Assembly (NCBI GenBank): GCA_002898855.1
Contig: BEIR01000011.1
Coordinates: 1-14,070 of the forward strand
Source: a bacterium HR41
GTDB taxonomy: Bacteria; Actinomycetota; Thermoleophilia; Solirubrobacterales; Thermoleophilaceae
Length of the DNA: 14,070 nucleotides
Direction: 5' to 3'
Part shown: positions 1 to 6,798 of the stretch, piece by piece
How the letters are laid out: each line of letters begins with the position of its first letter
Numbering within the stretch: the stretch's first letter is position 1
Notes under the pieces: generated by a model
Databases searched by the model: none
Told to the model about the DNA's origin: nothing
What the model saw: the letters and a program-made list of their open reading frames with translations, nothing else
Made by a program: the position numbers and the translations under genes

Positions 1-1
1 G

Positions 2-250
2 GCGGCGATGATCTTCGGTCCGCTCACTGGCGCGGCTGTGAACCCTGCACGCGCTTTCGGGCCGGCGCTCGTGGCGCCGTCTTTCGGTGGCGTCGGCAAG
101 TTCCTGCTCGTGTACGTCGCCGCGCCGGTGCTCGCCGCGCTCGCCGCTTGCGGCGTGAGCGTCGCGCTGCGCAGCCTGCACGGCGGCGATCCCCGCGATG
201 CCGAGCCGACGGCGTTCGCTGGCGAGCCGGCGCGCACGAGCAAGCGCTAG
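2..250 (+). CDS. Aquaporin / glycerol facilitator (MIP family), C-terminal fragment
   Basis: Integral membrane channel for water or small neutral solutes such as glycerol. Only the last 82 or so residues are in the window; the reading frame is open at the left edge, so the true start lies outside and the in-frame ATG at position 8 is internal. The fragment carries the second NPA-type pore motif of the MIP family in the typical setting LTGAAVNPARAFGPAL. A hydrophobic helix follows (roughly residues 30-55 of the fragment, KFLLVYVAAPVLAALAACGVSVAL), matching the sixth transmembrane segment, and then a short polar tail. Seeing only this half, water cannot be told from glycerol selectivity. It is unrelated by sequence to the F420 genes downstream, and a hairpin separates it from fbiC. 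Confidence 0.85.
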   Translation, partial: AAMIFGPLTGAAVNPARAFGPALVAPSFGGVGKFLLVYVAAPVLAALAACGVSVALRSLHGGDPRDAEPTAFAGEPARTSKR

Positions 251-275
251 CCGAGCGCCGATAGCCGGCTACTGC

Positions 276-321
276 CGCGCAGCCGGAGTGGCCGATCGCT
301 GCTCGCCGGACCGGCTGCGCG
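276..321 (+). terminator. Hairpin after the aquaporin gene, possible terminator
   Basis: An 11-base-pair perfect stem is formed by 276-286 (CGCGCAGCCGG) and 311-321 (CCGGCTGCGCG), with a 24-base loop. It begins 26 bases after the aquaporin stop codon and ends before the fbiC promoter. There is no T-tract after it, so it is not a classical intrinsic terminator. GC-rich stems without a T-tract are common at gene ends in high-GC actinobacteria. Termination is inferred from position. Confidence 0.4.
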
Positions 322-381
322 CGAACCGCCGTTAGCCCGCTGCCGCCGGCGCGGCGCGCCTCGGTCCTTGCTGCACGGGCG

Positions 382-397
382 TAGACTGCCACCGGTG
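382..397 (+). promoter_or_regulatory. -10 box and leaderless start of fbiC
   Basis: TAGACT at 382-387 matches the actinobacterial -10 consensus TANNNT and lies exactly 7 bases before a GTG at 395, so transcription would start at or next to that GTG. No convincing -35 element or Shine-Dalgarno sequence is visible. This spacing is typical of leaderless mRNAs and is the reason for choosing 395 over the upstream in-frame TTG at 368, which would place the -10 box inside the gene. Confidence 0.5.
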
Positions 398-2623
398 CGG
401 CGAGTCACCTTCTCGCGCAACTACACGATCTCGCTGTCGCGGACCTGCCGCTGCTACTGCAAGTACTGCGCGTTCGCGACGCACAAGCCCCACCTGCACG
501 CGCCTGAAGCCGTCGAGCGGATGCTCGACGACGCCGTCCGGCGCGGCGCCAAGGAGCTGCTGGTGCTGACCGGCGAGGCGCCGGACGAGAACCGCGAGGT
601 GCGCGAGCGCTTGCGCTCGTGGGGGCACGACAGCTTCCTCGATTACGTCGAGTGGACGTGCCAGCGGGCGCTCGACCGCGGGCTTCTGCCGCACACGAAC
701 ATCGGTGTGCTGGAACGCGAAGAGCTCGCGCGCCTGCGCCGCGTGACCGCCTCGCAGGGGTTGATGCTCGAGTCGATCGTGCCCGACCTGGTGGTCCACC
801 AGGGGTCTCCCTCCAAGCACCCTGCGGTGCGCCAGCGCGTGCTCGAGCTGGCGGGCGAGCTGCGCATCCCCTTCACCACCGGCATCCTCGTCGGCATCGG
901 CGAAAGCCGCCACGATCGCATCGCTGCGCTCGAGACGATCGCCGCCGTCCACCGCCGCTACGGGCACATCCAGGAGGTGATCCTCCAGAACTTCGTGCCC
1001 CATCCCCGCTACTACGGCCGCGAGCCAGCGCTGATCGCCGACCGAGCGCAGCGCGAGGGAACGCGCGGCGGCCACGAGCAGCCGCTGCCGTCGTGGGCGA
1101 GCGAGGTGACGCTCGAGGAGATGCGCGAGCTGGTCCGCGTCTGTCGCGAGCTGATGCCGGACGTGGGCATCCAGATCCCGCCGAACCTGGCCGACTGGTG
1201 GCTTGAGCTCGTCGAGTGCGGGGCGACCGATCTCGGGGGTCTGTCGGCGAACGGCGACCACATCTCCCCAGAGCACCCGTTCCCTTCGCCGCTGGAGCTG
1301 CGCAGGCGGCTCGCGGCGCGTGGTTACGCGCTCGGCGAGCGGTTGTGCGTGTACCCGCGCTACATGAACGAAGAGTGGCTCGACCGCGGCGTGCTCGACG
1401 TCATCCGCATCCGCTACTGGACGTTCTTGCCGCGCACCGAGCGGACAGCGCGCGTCGAGCGACGACGTGTGCCGCGGCCTGATCTCGTGGCGCGCGCCGT
1501 CGCGCGCGGTCGCGAGGGCGAGGAGCTCACCGCCGACGAGCTCGCGGCACTGGTCGCCGAGCGCCGCCCCGAGGCGATCGAAGAGATCCGCCAAGCAGCC
1601 GACGAGCTGCGCGCCGAGCTCGTGGGCGACACGGTGACGTTCGTCGTCAACCGCAACATCAACGTCAGCAACGTCTGCACGGTCGGCTGCGCGTTCTGCG
1701 GTTTCGGTCAGTCGCGGCGCTCCCCCGACGCCTACGAGCTCGACGAGAGCGAGTTCGTGCGCCGCGTCGAGGAGGCGGTCGCCTACGGCGCCACCGAGAT
1801 CTGCATGCAGTCCGGCATCCACCCCGACTGGACGCTCGACGACTACCTGTACTGGCTGCGGGTCGCCAAACGGGTGGCGCCCCACATCCACCTGCACGCC
1901 TACTCGCCGATGGAAGTGCAGTGGATGTGCGAGCGCTCGGGGCTCGGTCCGCGCGGCGTCTTCGAGCGGCTGCGCGAAGCCGGGCTCGGCTCGGTCCCGG
2001 GCACGGCGGCCGAGATCCTCGACGACGGTGTGCGCGAGCGAATATCTCCCAACAAGCTGCCCGTCGCGCGCTGGGTCGAGATCATCGAGGCCGCGCACGC
2101 GATCGGCCTGCGTTCGACGGCGACGGTGATGTTCGGCCACATCGAAACCCCCGAGCAGCTCGCCGAGCACATGCGCGTCGTGCGGCGCGTGCAGGAACGG
2201 ACCGGTGGCTTCACCGAGTTCGTGCCGCTCTCGTTCATTCCCTACCAGACGCTGCTCGGCCGCCGTTACGGCATCGAGGAGATCGCGCCCGAGGAGAACC
2301 TCAAGCACACCGCGGTGTTCCGCCTCGCGCTCGGCAAGACCGTTCGCAACCTGCAGGCGAGCTGGGTGAAAATGGGTCTCGAGCTCGCGACCGAGGCGCT
2401 TCGCTGGGGTGTGAACGATCTCGGCGGGACGCTGATGGAGGAGAACATCTCGCGCCTCGCCGGCTCGCGTCACGGCGTGCGCCTCGACCCCGCCGATCTT
2501 GTCGAGGCCGCGCACCGTGCCGGCCGGCCGGCTGCGGAGCGCACGACCCTGTGCACGATCCGGCGGCGGTGGCCGATCGGCGAGGTTCCGCGGCGGCCGG
2601 TGGCGCTGCCGGTGGCCGGTTAG
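395..2623 (+). CDS. fbiC: FbiC: 7,8-didemethyl-8-hydroxy-5-deazariboflavin (FO) synthase, CofG-CofH fusion
   Basis: Cytosolic two-domain radical SAM enzyme that makes FO, the chromophore of F420, from tyrosine and 5-amino-6-ribitylamino-uracil. With the GTG at 395 it is 742 residues, shorter than the roughly 850 of mycobacterial FbiC. The N-terminal CofG half has the CX3CX2C iron-sulfur motif at C18, C22 and C25, within CRCYCKYCAF, followed by the family stretch NIGVL...ASQGLMLES. The C-terminal CofH half has its own cluster motif at C428, C432 and C435 after NRNINVSNV, then EICMQSGIHPD and HLHAYSPMEV, all characteristic of CofH. A charged linker (about residues 345-415) joins the halves. An additional cysteine, C20, lies inside the first motif. 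An upstream TTG at 368 would add nine residues. The gene stands alone, convergent with the ABC permease gene; the other F420 genes are about 7 kb away on the opposite strand. Function is very secure. Confidence 0.96.
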   Translation: MRRVTFSRNYTISLSRTCRCYCKYCAFATHKPHLHAPEAVERMLDDAVRRGAKELLVLTGEAPDENREVRERLRSWGHDSFLDYVEWTCQRALDRGLLPHTNIGVLEREELARLRRVTASQGLMLESIVPDLVVHQGSPSKHPAVRQRVLELAGELRIPFTTGILVGIGESRHDRIAALETIAAVHRRYGHIQEVILQNFVPHPRYYGREPALIADRAQREGTRGGHEQPLPSWASEVTLEEMRELVRVCRELMPDVGIQIPPNLADWWLELVECGATDLGGLSANGDHISPEHPFPSPLELRRRLAARGYALGERLCVYPRYMNEEWLDRGVLDVIRIRYWTFLPRTERTARVERRRVPRPDLVARAVARGREGEELTADELAALVAERRPEAIEEIRQAADELRAELVGDTVTFVVNRNINVSNVCTVGCAFCGFGQSRRSPDAYELDESEFVRRVEEAVAYGATEICMQSGIHPDWTLDDYLYWLRVAKRVAPHIHLHAYSPMEVQWMCERSGLGPRGVFERLREAGLGSVPGTAAEILDDGVRERISPNKLPVARWVEIIEAAHAIGLRSTATVMFGHIETPEQLAEHMRVVRRVQERTGGFTEFVPLSFIPYQTLLGRRYGIEEIAPEENLKHTAVFRLALGKTVRNLQASWVKMGLELATEALRWGVNDLGGTLMEENISRLAGSRHGVRLDPADLVEAAHRAGRPAAERTTLCTIRRRWPIGEVPRRPVALPVAG

Positions 2624-2692
2624 GTGCTGCGCTCGCCGCGCTCGACACGCAGCGCGTGGCTCGGTCGCCGCGCTAGACGCGCGGCTCGTCTT

Positions 2693-5038
2693 TCACTCGC
2701 TGCGCAAGGTCGCAGCCGGTGCTAGACGCGCCGCGCGCCGCGCCGGCGGCAACGCTGCTGCTGTCGCGAGCAGAAGAGCGACAGGCAGCAGAGCGGCGAG
2801 CGCCCATGGCGGCGCCCAGGCCACAACGTCCGGGCCGTCGTGCGGGTTGAGGACGATGACCAGGGTTCGGAACACCCACATGCCGAGCGGTACCCCTGCG
2901 GCCGTAGCGAGCACAGCGAGCAACGCCGCTCCCGCCGTGACCACCCCGGCCAGCTCGCGCGGGGTGAGCCCGAGCGCTTTGTAGAGCGCGAGGTTGCGCG
3001 CCCGCTCCTTGACCGCCAAAAGGAAGGCGCACAGAACGTTGATAACGGCGATTCCCAACAGCACCGCCTCGAGCGCGTAGACCACGCGGCGGGCCTGGGC
3101 GCGCTCGCTACGCCAGATGTCGCGCGACACCGCGACGGCGAAGGCTCCTCGAACGCGTTCACGCAGCGCGCGTGCAAAGGCGCGGTCCCGCCCGGGATCG
3201 TCGAGGCGTAACAGCAACTGGCGCGCCGGCGGCGGAGCGAGTCCGGCACGTCGCAGCGTCGCGGCCGATACCCAGAGGGTCAGCGCCCGGTCGAAAGGTT
3301 CGACGTAGCGCCCGACGACACGCACGACGAACTGGCGGCCGCCCACCTCTACACGCACCCGGTCACCGGTCGCGACGCCGAGCTCGCCCAGCAGCCGGCG
3401 GCCGATCAGCGCCTCCCCAGAACGGCGCAGCGGCCGACCGAGGGTGACCGTCGGCTGCATCGATCGCCAGGCGCCACGTGCGACACGCACCACGATCCGC
3501 CGGCCGGCGACGCGTGCGCCGACGCGTGCGATCGCGGCGCGCGACCTTACGTGCGCACCACTGTCGCGCTCGGCGCTCGCGAGCAGGTTCGGCTGGATGG
3601 CAGCCGGCTCTACCTGCACATCCCACGGGCGGCCGTCGCGCGCCGGGTCGGCGAGCAGGCGTGCGTACGTGTGCTCCATCGACGCCAGCGCCACCAGCAT
3701 CGCTGCAGCGAACGCCAGAGTGGCCGCGCACAGCCAGGCGCGCGGGCGGCGCGCGAAGGTCTCGGCCACCCCCAGCGCGATCGGTGCGGGGACTTGCAGA
3801 CGCAGTGCCAAACCCGCCAGCCGCGCGCGGTGTGCGGCCACCATCTGGGGTCGCCCGAGGGCCAGCGCGCTACCGACGCGAGCCGCCACCGCCCGTCCGA
3901 TGGCGGGCAGCGTCGCCAGTGCGACCGCGGCCAGCGCGATCGCCGCTGCGACAGCTGCGGTGCCACCACCGGCCCACGGCACGAACGGCGCGCCGACAAG
4001 GTCGACGAGCGGGGCGAGCAGCGGCCGGGACGCAGCGAGACCGACGATCGTCCCGATAGCCACCGCCGGCACGGCTAACGCCAAGTTTTCGAGCAGATAG
4101 CGCGAACCGACCTGGATCGGACCGAGGCCGAGCGCTTTCAGCAAGCCGACTTCGTAGGTGCGCGACAGCACGCGACTGCTCGTCGCAGTCGCGAAAACGA
4201 AACAGCTCGCGGCGAGACCCAGAAGAGCGAACGTTTGCAGGACGACCGTCTCGAGGCGCGTCAACTGCGCGTAGTCGGCGGCGACTGCTTTCGTCGTCGC
4301 GATCCGTGCGCGCGGGGCGAGGGCGCGCAAGCGGGCGCGGAAGCGTGCCAACGCGCTGCTGCTCCGGTCGGCGAGGCGGATCGCGCGCACGAGCTCGCTG
4401 CGACCGGAAACTGTGGCGACCAGCTGTGTTGGCGCCCACATCAGCGTTTCGCGCGCGCCATCGAACGGCGGCAGCGAGACAGTGCCGGCGATCCCCACCA
4501 CCCGCACGCCCCGCCCGCCGACCGTTAGCCGGTCGCCGACGGCCAGCCCGAACGCGCGCGCGAACGTGCGCTCGGCCACCACCTCGCTGCGCGACCACAG
4601 CCGCGGTGGCCGACCGCGTTCGACGAGCGGTCGGTCGACCGTTGCGGCATCGTCCCACTCGCGTAGGGCGGCCGCTATCCGCAGACCACTACCCCGGAGC
4701 AGTATGTGCCGCTGGCGCAGGCCACGCCCGGCCGCTGCGATGCCGGGAAGACGGGCTGCGGCGCGAACGTCGCGTGCGGTTCCGGTCACCACGAGGGTCG
4801 GGTCACCAGCGGCGGCGCGGGCGCGCCGCAGCGGGTCGCGACCGACATCGAAGAGGGCGATCGCCATCGTGAGCACCGCCGCAGCCGAGGCCACGACGAT
4901 CGCGGTGAGCAGAAACTGCACGGGTGCGTCGCGGAGTGCGGCGCGCAGCAGCAGTAGTTGGGCGCCGAACACGGCGCGGGCACGCGCCGCACACCCGATC
5001 CCCACACCGTGCTGCCGATGGCGCGGCCGCGCACTCAC
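2693..5038 (-). CDS. ABC transporter permease, FtsX/MacB (LolC/E-like) family
   Basis: Membrane subunit of a type VII ABC system (781 residues). These systems usually export lipids, peptides or drugs, or transmit mechanical force to periplasmic/extracellular partners, rather than moving substrate through a classical channel. Two FtsX-type units are visible. Transmembrane segment 1 (about 43-63) is followed by a 200-residue extracytoplasmic domain, then segments near 267-287, 316-336 and 360-380. A segment near 434-454 leads to a second extracytoplasmic domain, followed by segments near 652-675, 698-725 and 742-762. The coupling-helix signatures EVGLLKALGL (about 296-305) and RNLALYKALGLTPREL (about 680-695) are characteristic of the family. 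Its GTG start overlaps the ATPase stop codon by 4 bases (GTGA), so translation is probably coupled and the two proteins form one transporter. The substrate cannot be read from sequence. Confidence 0.9.
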   Translation of the reverse strand: MSARPRHRQHGVGIGCAARARAVFGAQLLLLRAALRDAPVQFLLTAIVVASAAAVLTMAIALFDVGRDPLRRARAAAGDPTLVVTGTARDVRAAARLPGIAAAGRGLRQRHILLRGSGLRIAAALREWDDAATVDRPLVERGRPPRLWSRSEVVAERTFARAFGLAVGDRLTVGGRGVRVVGIAGTVSLPPFDGARETLMWAPTQLVATVSGRSELVRAIRLADRSSSALARFRARLRALAPRARIATTKAVAADYAQLTRLETVVLQTFALLGLAASCFVFATATSSRVLSRTYEVGLLKALGLGPIQVGSRYLLENLALAVPAVAIGTIVGLAASRPLLAPLVDLVGAPFVPWAGGGTAAVAAAIALAAVALATLPAIGRAVAARVGSALALGRPQMVAAHRARLAGLALRLQVPAPIALGVAETFARRPRAWLCAATLAFAAAMLVALASMEHTYARLLADPARDGRPWDVQVEPAAIQPNLLASAERDSGAHVRSRAAIARVGARVAGRRIVVRVARGAWRSMQPTVTLGRPLRRSGEALIGRRLLGELGVATGDRVRVEVGGRQFVVRVVGRYVEPFDRALTLWVSAATLRRAGLAPPPARQLLLRLDDPGRDRAFARALRERVRGAFAVAVSRDIWRSERAQARRVVYALEAVLLGIAVINVLCAFLLAVKERARNLALYKALGLTPRELAGVVTAGAALLAVLATAAGVPLGMWVFRTLVIVLNPHDGPDVVAWAPPWALAALLPVALLLATAAALPPARRAARLAPAATLRSE

Positions 5039-5772
5039 CGCGGATCGACGCGCCAGAGGCGCTCGAGCGTCGATGACGCGCTCCCCGGGACGAGGACCGC
5101 CTCTTCGACGATGCGGCCGTCGCGCATCTGCAGCACGCGATCAGCGGCGCTCGCGACGCGCTGGTCGTGCGTAGCGAGAACGATCGTCTGGCCGCGCGCG
5201 TGCACCTCGCGCAAAAGCCCGAGAACGACGCTCGTAGCGGCCGAGTCGAGACTGCCGGTCGGCTCGTCGGCCAACAGAAGAAGCGGTTCGGCCGCAAGCG
5301 CGCGGGCTATCGCTACCCGTTGCTGCTCGCCGCCCGAGAGGCGCGACGGCAGCTCGGCGGCGCGATTCTCGACACCGAGGCGCGCCAGCAGGGCGCGCGC
5401 CCGCTGGCGCGCCACGCGCGGCCGCGTGCCGGCGACGATCGCCGGCAGCTCCACGTTCTCCTGCACTGTGAGGGTGTCGACAAGGTTGAAGAACTGGAAC
5501 ACGAAACCGATCGTGCGCCGGCGCCGCAAGGCCCAGGCGCGCTCCGACAGCCGATCGACGCGCTCGCCGCCGATCTCGATCGTGCCGCGGTCGGGGCGTT
5601 CGAAACCAGCGATCAAGTGCAGGAGCGTCGATTTTCCGCAGCCGCTGGGACCGGTCAAGGCGACGAACTCGCCCGGGGCCAGAGCAAGATCGACACCGCG
5701 CACCGCTTCGACCGCGGCTGCACCTTCGCCGAAGCGCTTGTGCAGATCTCTAGCTAGGAGCGTGAACCGCAA
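5035..5772 (-). CDS. ABC transporter ATP-binding protein (MacB/LolD-like)
   Basis: Cytoplasmic ATPase (245 residues) that powers the FtsX-type permease encoded directly downstream. All nucleotide-binding motifs are present: Walker A GPSGCGKST (41-49), Q-loop Q93, signature LSGGEQQR (145-152), Walker B LLLLADE (164-170) with catalytic E170, D-loop GSLD, and switch H202 in THD. The sequence around the Q-loop (FVFQFFNLVDTLTVQENVELP) is typical of the LolD/MacB subgroup. The TTG start at 5772 is chosen because a GAGGAG Shine-Dalgarno sequence lies 4 bases upstream and no other start codon precedes the conserved N-terminus. This makes it overlap the 3' end of the padR gene by 23 bases, which points to one padR-ATPase-permease transcription unit. 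Confidence 0.93.
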   Translation of the reverse strand: MRFTLLARDLHKRFGEGAAAVEAVRGVDLALAPGEFVALTGPSGCGKSTLLHLIAGFERPDRGTIEIGGERVDRLSERAWALRRRRTIGFVFQFFNLVDTLTVQENVELPAIVAGTRPRVARQRARALLARLGVENRAAELPSRLSGGEQQRVAIARALAAEPLLLLADEPTGSLDSAATSVVLGLLREVHARGQTIVLATHDQRVASAADRVLQMRDGRIVEEAVLVPGSASSTLERLWRVDPR

Positions 5773-6271
5773 GGCGCTCCTCGCAGCGCTCGAGCCACTC
5801 GAGGTCAGCCTCGAGGTGCAGCTGCAATGCCTCGGCGGCGAGGGCCACGGCGGGATCGCTAGCTCGGTCGCTGCGCAGCAGCTCCTCGGCGTCGCGCAAT
5901 GCCTGCAGGCACTCGCGCCGCTGCCGGCCGATCAACGTGCCGACGTCGCCGATGCCGGACAGGCCGACAGCCACCAGTTTGAGGAAAAACTCATTGCGGA
6001 AGTAGGTGGGGGGGCTGGGCGACTGCGACCACGTCCGCAGCTCTTCCTCGCCGCTCGGCGTGAGCTCGTAAACGCGCTTGTTCGGCCGCTCCGACTGCTC
6101 GACATCGGCGCCGACGATCAGGCCGTCGCGCTCGAGGCGCTGCAGCGTCGCGTACACCTGGCCGGGGTTCACCGACGACATCAGGCCGTGCAAACGCTCC
6201 TCCACCTCCTGGTGCAGCTCGTAGCCGTGCGCCGGCCTGCGCGCAAGGAGGGACATCAAGACGTACTTCAT
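5750..6271 (-). CDS. PadR-family transcriptional regulator
   Basis: DNA-binding repressor-type protein of 173 residues. The N-terminal winged helix-turn-helix (about 1-80) shows the PadR pattern: MKYVLMSLLARRPAHGYEL, then NPGQVYATLQRLERDGLI, then NKRVYELTPSGEEEL. The C-terminal half (about 90-170) is helical and charged, as expected for the PadR dimerisation coiled coil (PadR-C/Vir-like). PadR proteins often control an adjacent ABC efflux system and respond to a small lipophilic ligand; here it directly precedes and overlaps the ATPase gene. The ATG at 6271 is chosen because it begins the conserved domain, although the frame stays open far upstream. No Shine-Dalgarno sequence precedes it; CATTCT 6 bases upstream is a weak -10 candidate, so the mRNA may be leaderless. 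Self-regulation is likely for the family but not demonstrated. No classical PadR operator (ATGT-N8-ACAT) was seen. Confidence 0.9.
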   Translation of the reverse strand: MKYVLMSLLARRPAHGYELHQEVEERLHGLMSSVNPGQVYATLQRLERDGLIVGADVEQSERPNKRVYELTPSGEEELRTWSQSPSPPTYFRNEFFLKLVAVGLSGIGDVGTLIGRQRRECLQALRDAEELLRSDRASDPAVALAAEALQLHLEADLEWLERCEERLAVHAPS

Positions 6272-6288
6272 GCGACCAGAATGACACA

Positions 6289-6321
6289 CCCGCGGGCGCG
6301 CTTCCATGGCGCGCCCGCGGG
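6289..6321 (-). terminator. Perfect 13-bp hairpin between cupredoxin and padR
   Basis: Arms 6289-6301 (CCCGCGGGCGCGC) and 6309-6321 (GCGCGCCCGCGGG) are perfect inverted repeats around a 7-base loop (TTCCATG). The right arm lies 3 bases beyond the cupredoxin stop codon and the left arm 17 bases before the padR start. On the minus strand the stem is followed by the moderately T-rich TGTGTCATTCT. The best reading is a factor-independent terminator or attenuating/mRNA-end hairpin closing the oxidase operon. Because it also overlaps the expected padR promoter region, an operator role is an alternative. Confidence 0.65.
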
Positions 6322-6324
6322 CTG

Positions 6325-6777
6325 CTAGCGGACCACTATGCGCATCGTCATCTCGGCGTGGAGCGTGCAGACGATGCGGTAGGTACCGCGCCGTGTAAGC
6401 CGCCGCTTGTAGGTGTAGTCGCTGGCGGCGAGCGCCGAGCGGAACTTGCGCACGCCGCGGGGGCCGCGCGCGAGATAGACGTCGTGGACGTCGCCGGGGA
6501 TCCGCGGCCAGCGCCAGACGACCGTCGTCCCGCTGCGAATCCGCAGCTGCGACGGCTTGTAGAAGTAGTCGCCGACTTTCACGGTGACCTGGCGCTGGCG
6601 AGCGGCGTCCGCTCGCTCGCCGCCACTGTTCGCCGCGACCGCCAGTGCCGCGCAACCGGCAGCCAGGAGGGCAGTGGCCGGCAGGCGTTGCAGCGCTGCG
6701 CCACCTGCGAGCCTCGCGCCGCGCCGGGTGTCCCCGGCGCGGCGGTCGGCCGTTCGTTCTCGCCTGTTCGCGTCCAT
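6325..6777 (-). CDS. Secreted cupredoxin (plastocyanin/azurin-like blue copper protein)
   Basis: Probable small extracytoplasmic electron carrier or copper protein (150 residues). The N-terminus is arginine-rich and then has a hydrophobic stretch (about 34-49, ATALLAAGCAALAVAA), consistent with an export signal or membrane anchor; C42 could be a lipidation site but the lipobox is imperfect (alanine at -3). The rest is a single cupredoxin domain with a complete type-1 copper ligand set: H98 (in GDVHDVYL), C137, H140 and M145 in CTLHAEMTM. The CX2HX4M spacing is that of plastocyanins. The ATG has a good Shine-Dalgarno sequence (GGAGG, 5 bases away). It is the third gene after the multicopper oxidase and the beta-helix protein, 21 bases after the latter, and a strong hairpin follows it. 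A role as electron donor/acceptor or copper partner of the oxidase is inferred from context only. Confidence 0.86.
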   Translation of the reverse strand: MDANRRERTADRRAGDTRRGARLAGGAALQRLPATALLAAGCAALAVAANSGGERADAARQRQVTVKVGDYFYKPSQLRIRSGTTVVWRWPRIPGDVHDVYLARGPRGVRKFRSALAASDYTYKRRLTRRGTYRIVCTLHAEMTMRIVVR

Positions 6778-6798
6778 GCCGTCCTCCTGCCCCCGAAG

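Noticed and set aside
368..394. TTG at 368 as the fbiC start
   Set aside because: It would put a TANNNT -10 box inside the coding region and has no Shine-Dalgarno; GTG 395 fits the leaderless spacing and the start of the conserved domain.
332..2515. A 727-codon open frame antisense to fbiC
   Set aside because: Its translation has no recognisable domain and mirrors the codon bias of fbiC, whose motifs are unambiguous. Long antisense frames are expected in DNA this GC-rich.
2624..2730. Weak stem (2651-2656 with 2669-2674) and a repeated GCTAGACGCG (2672-2681, 2721-2730) at the fbiC/permease convergence
   Set aside because: A 6-bp stem with a 12-base loop and one 10-base direct repeat are within chance for this composition; no terminator was called in the 69-base gap.
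4958..6328. A 456-codon plus-strand frame antisense to the ABC ATPase and padR
   Set aside because: The opposite strand carries intact Walker and PadR motifs; this translation shows no domain.
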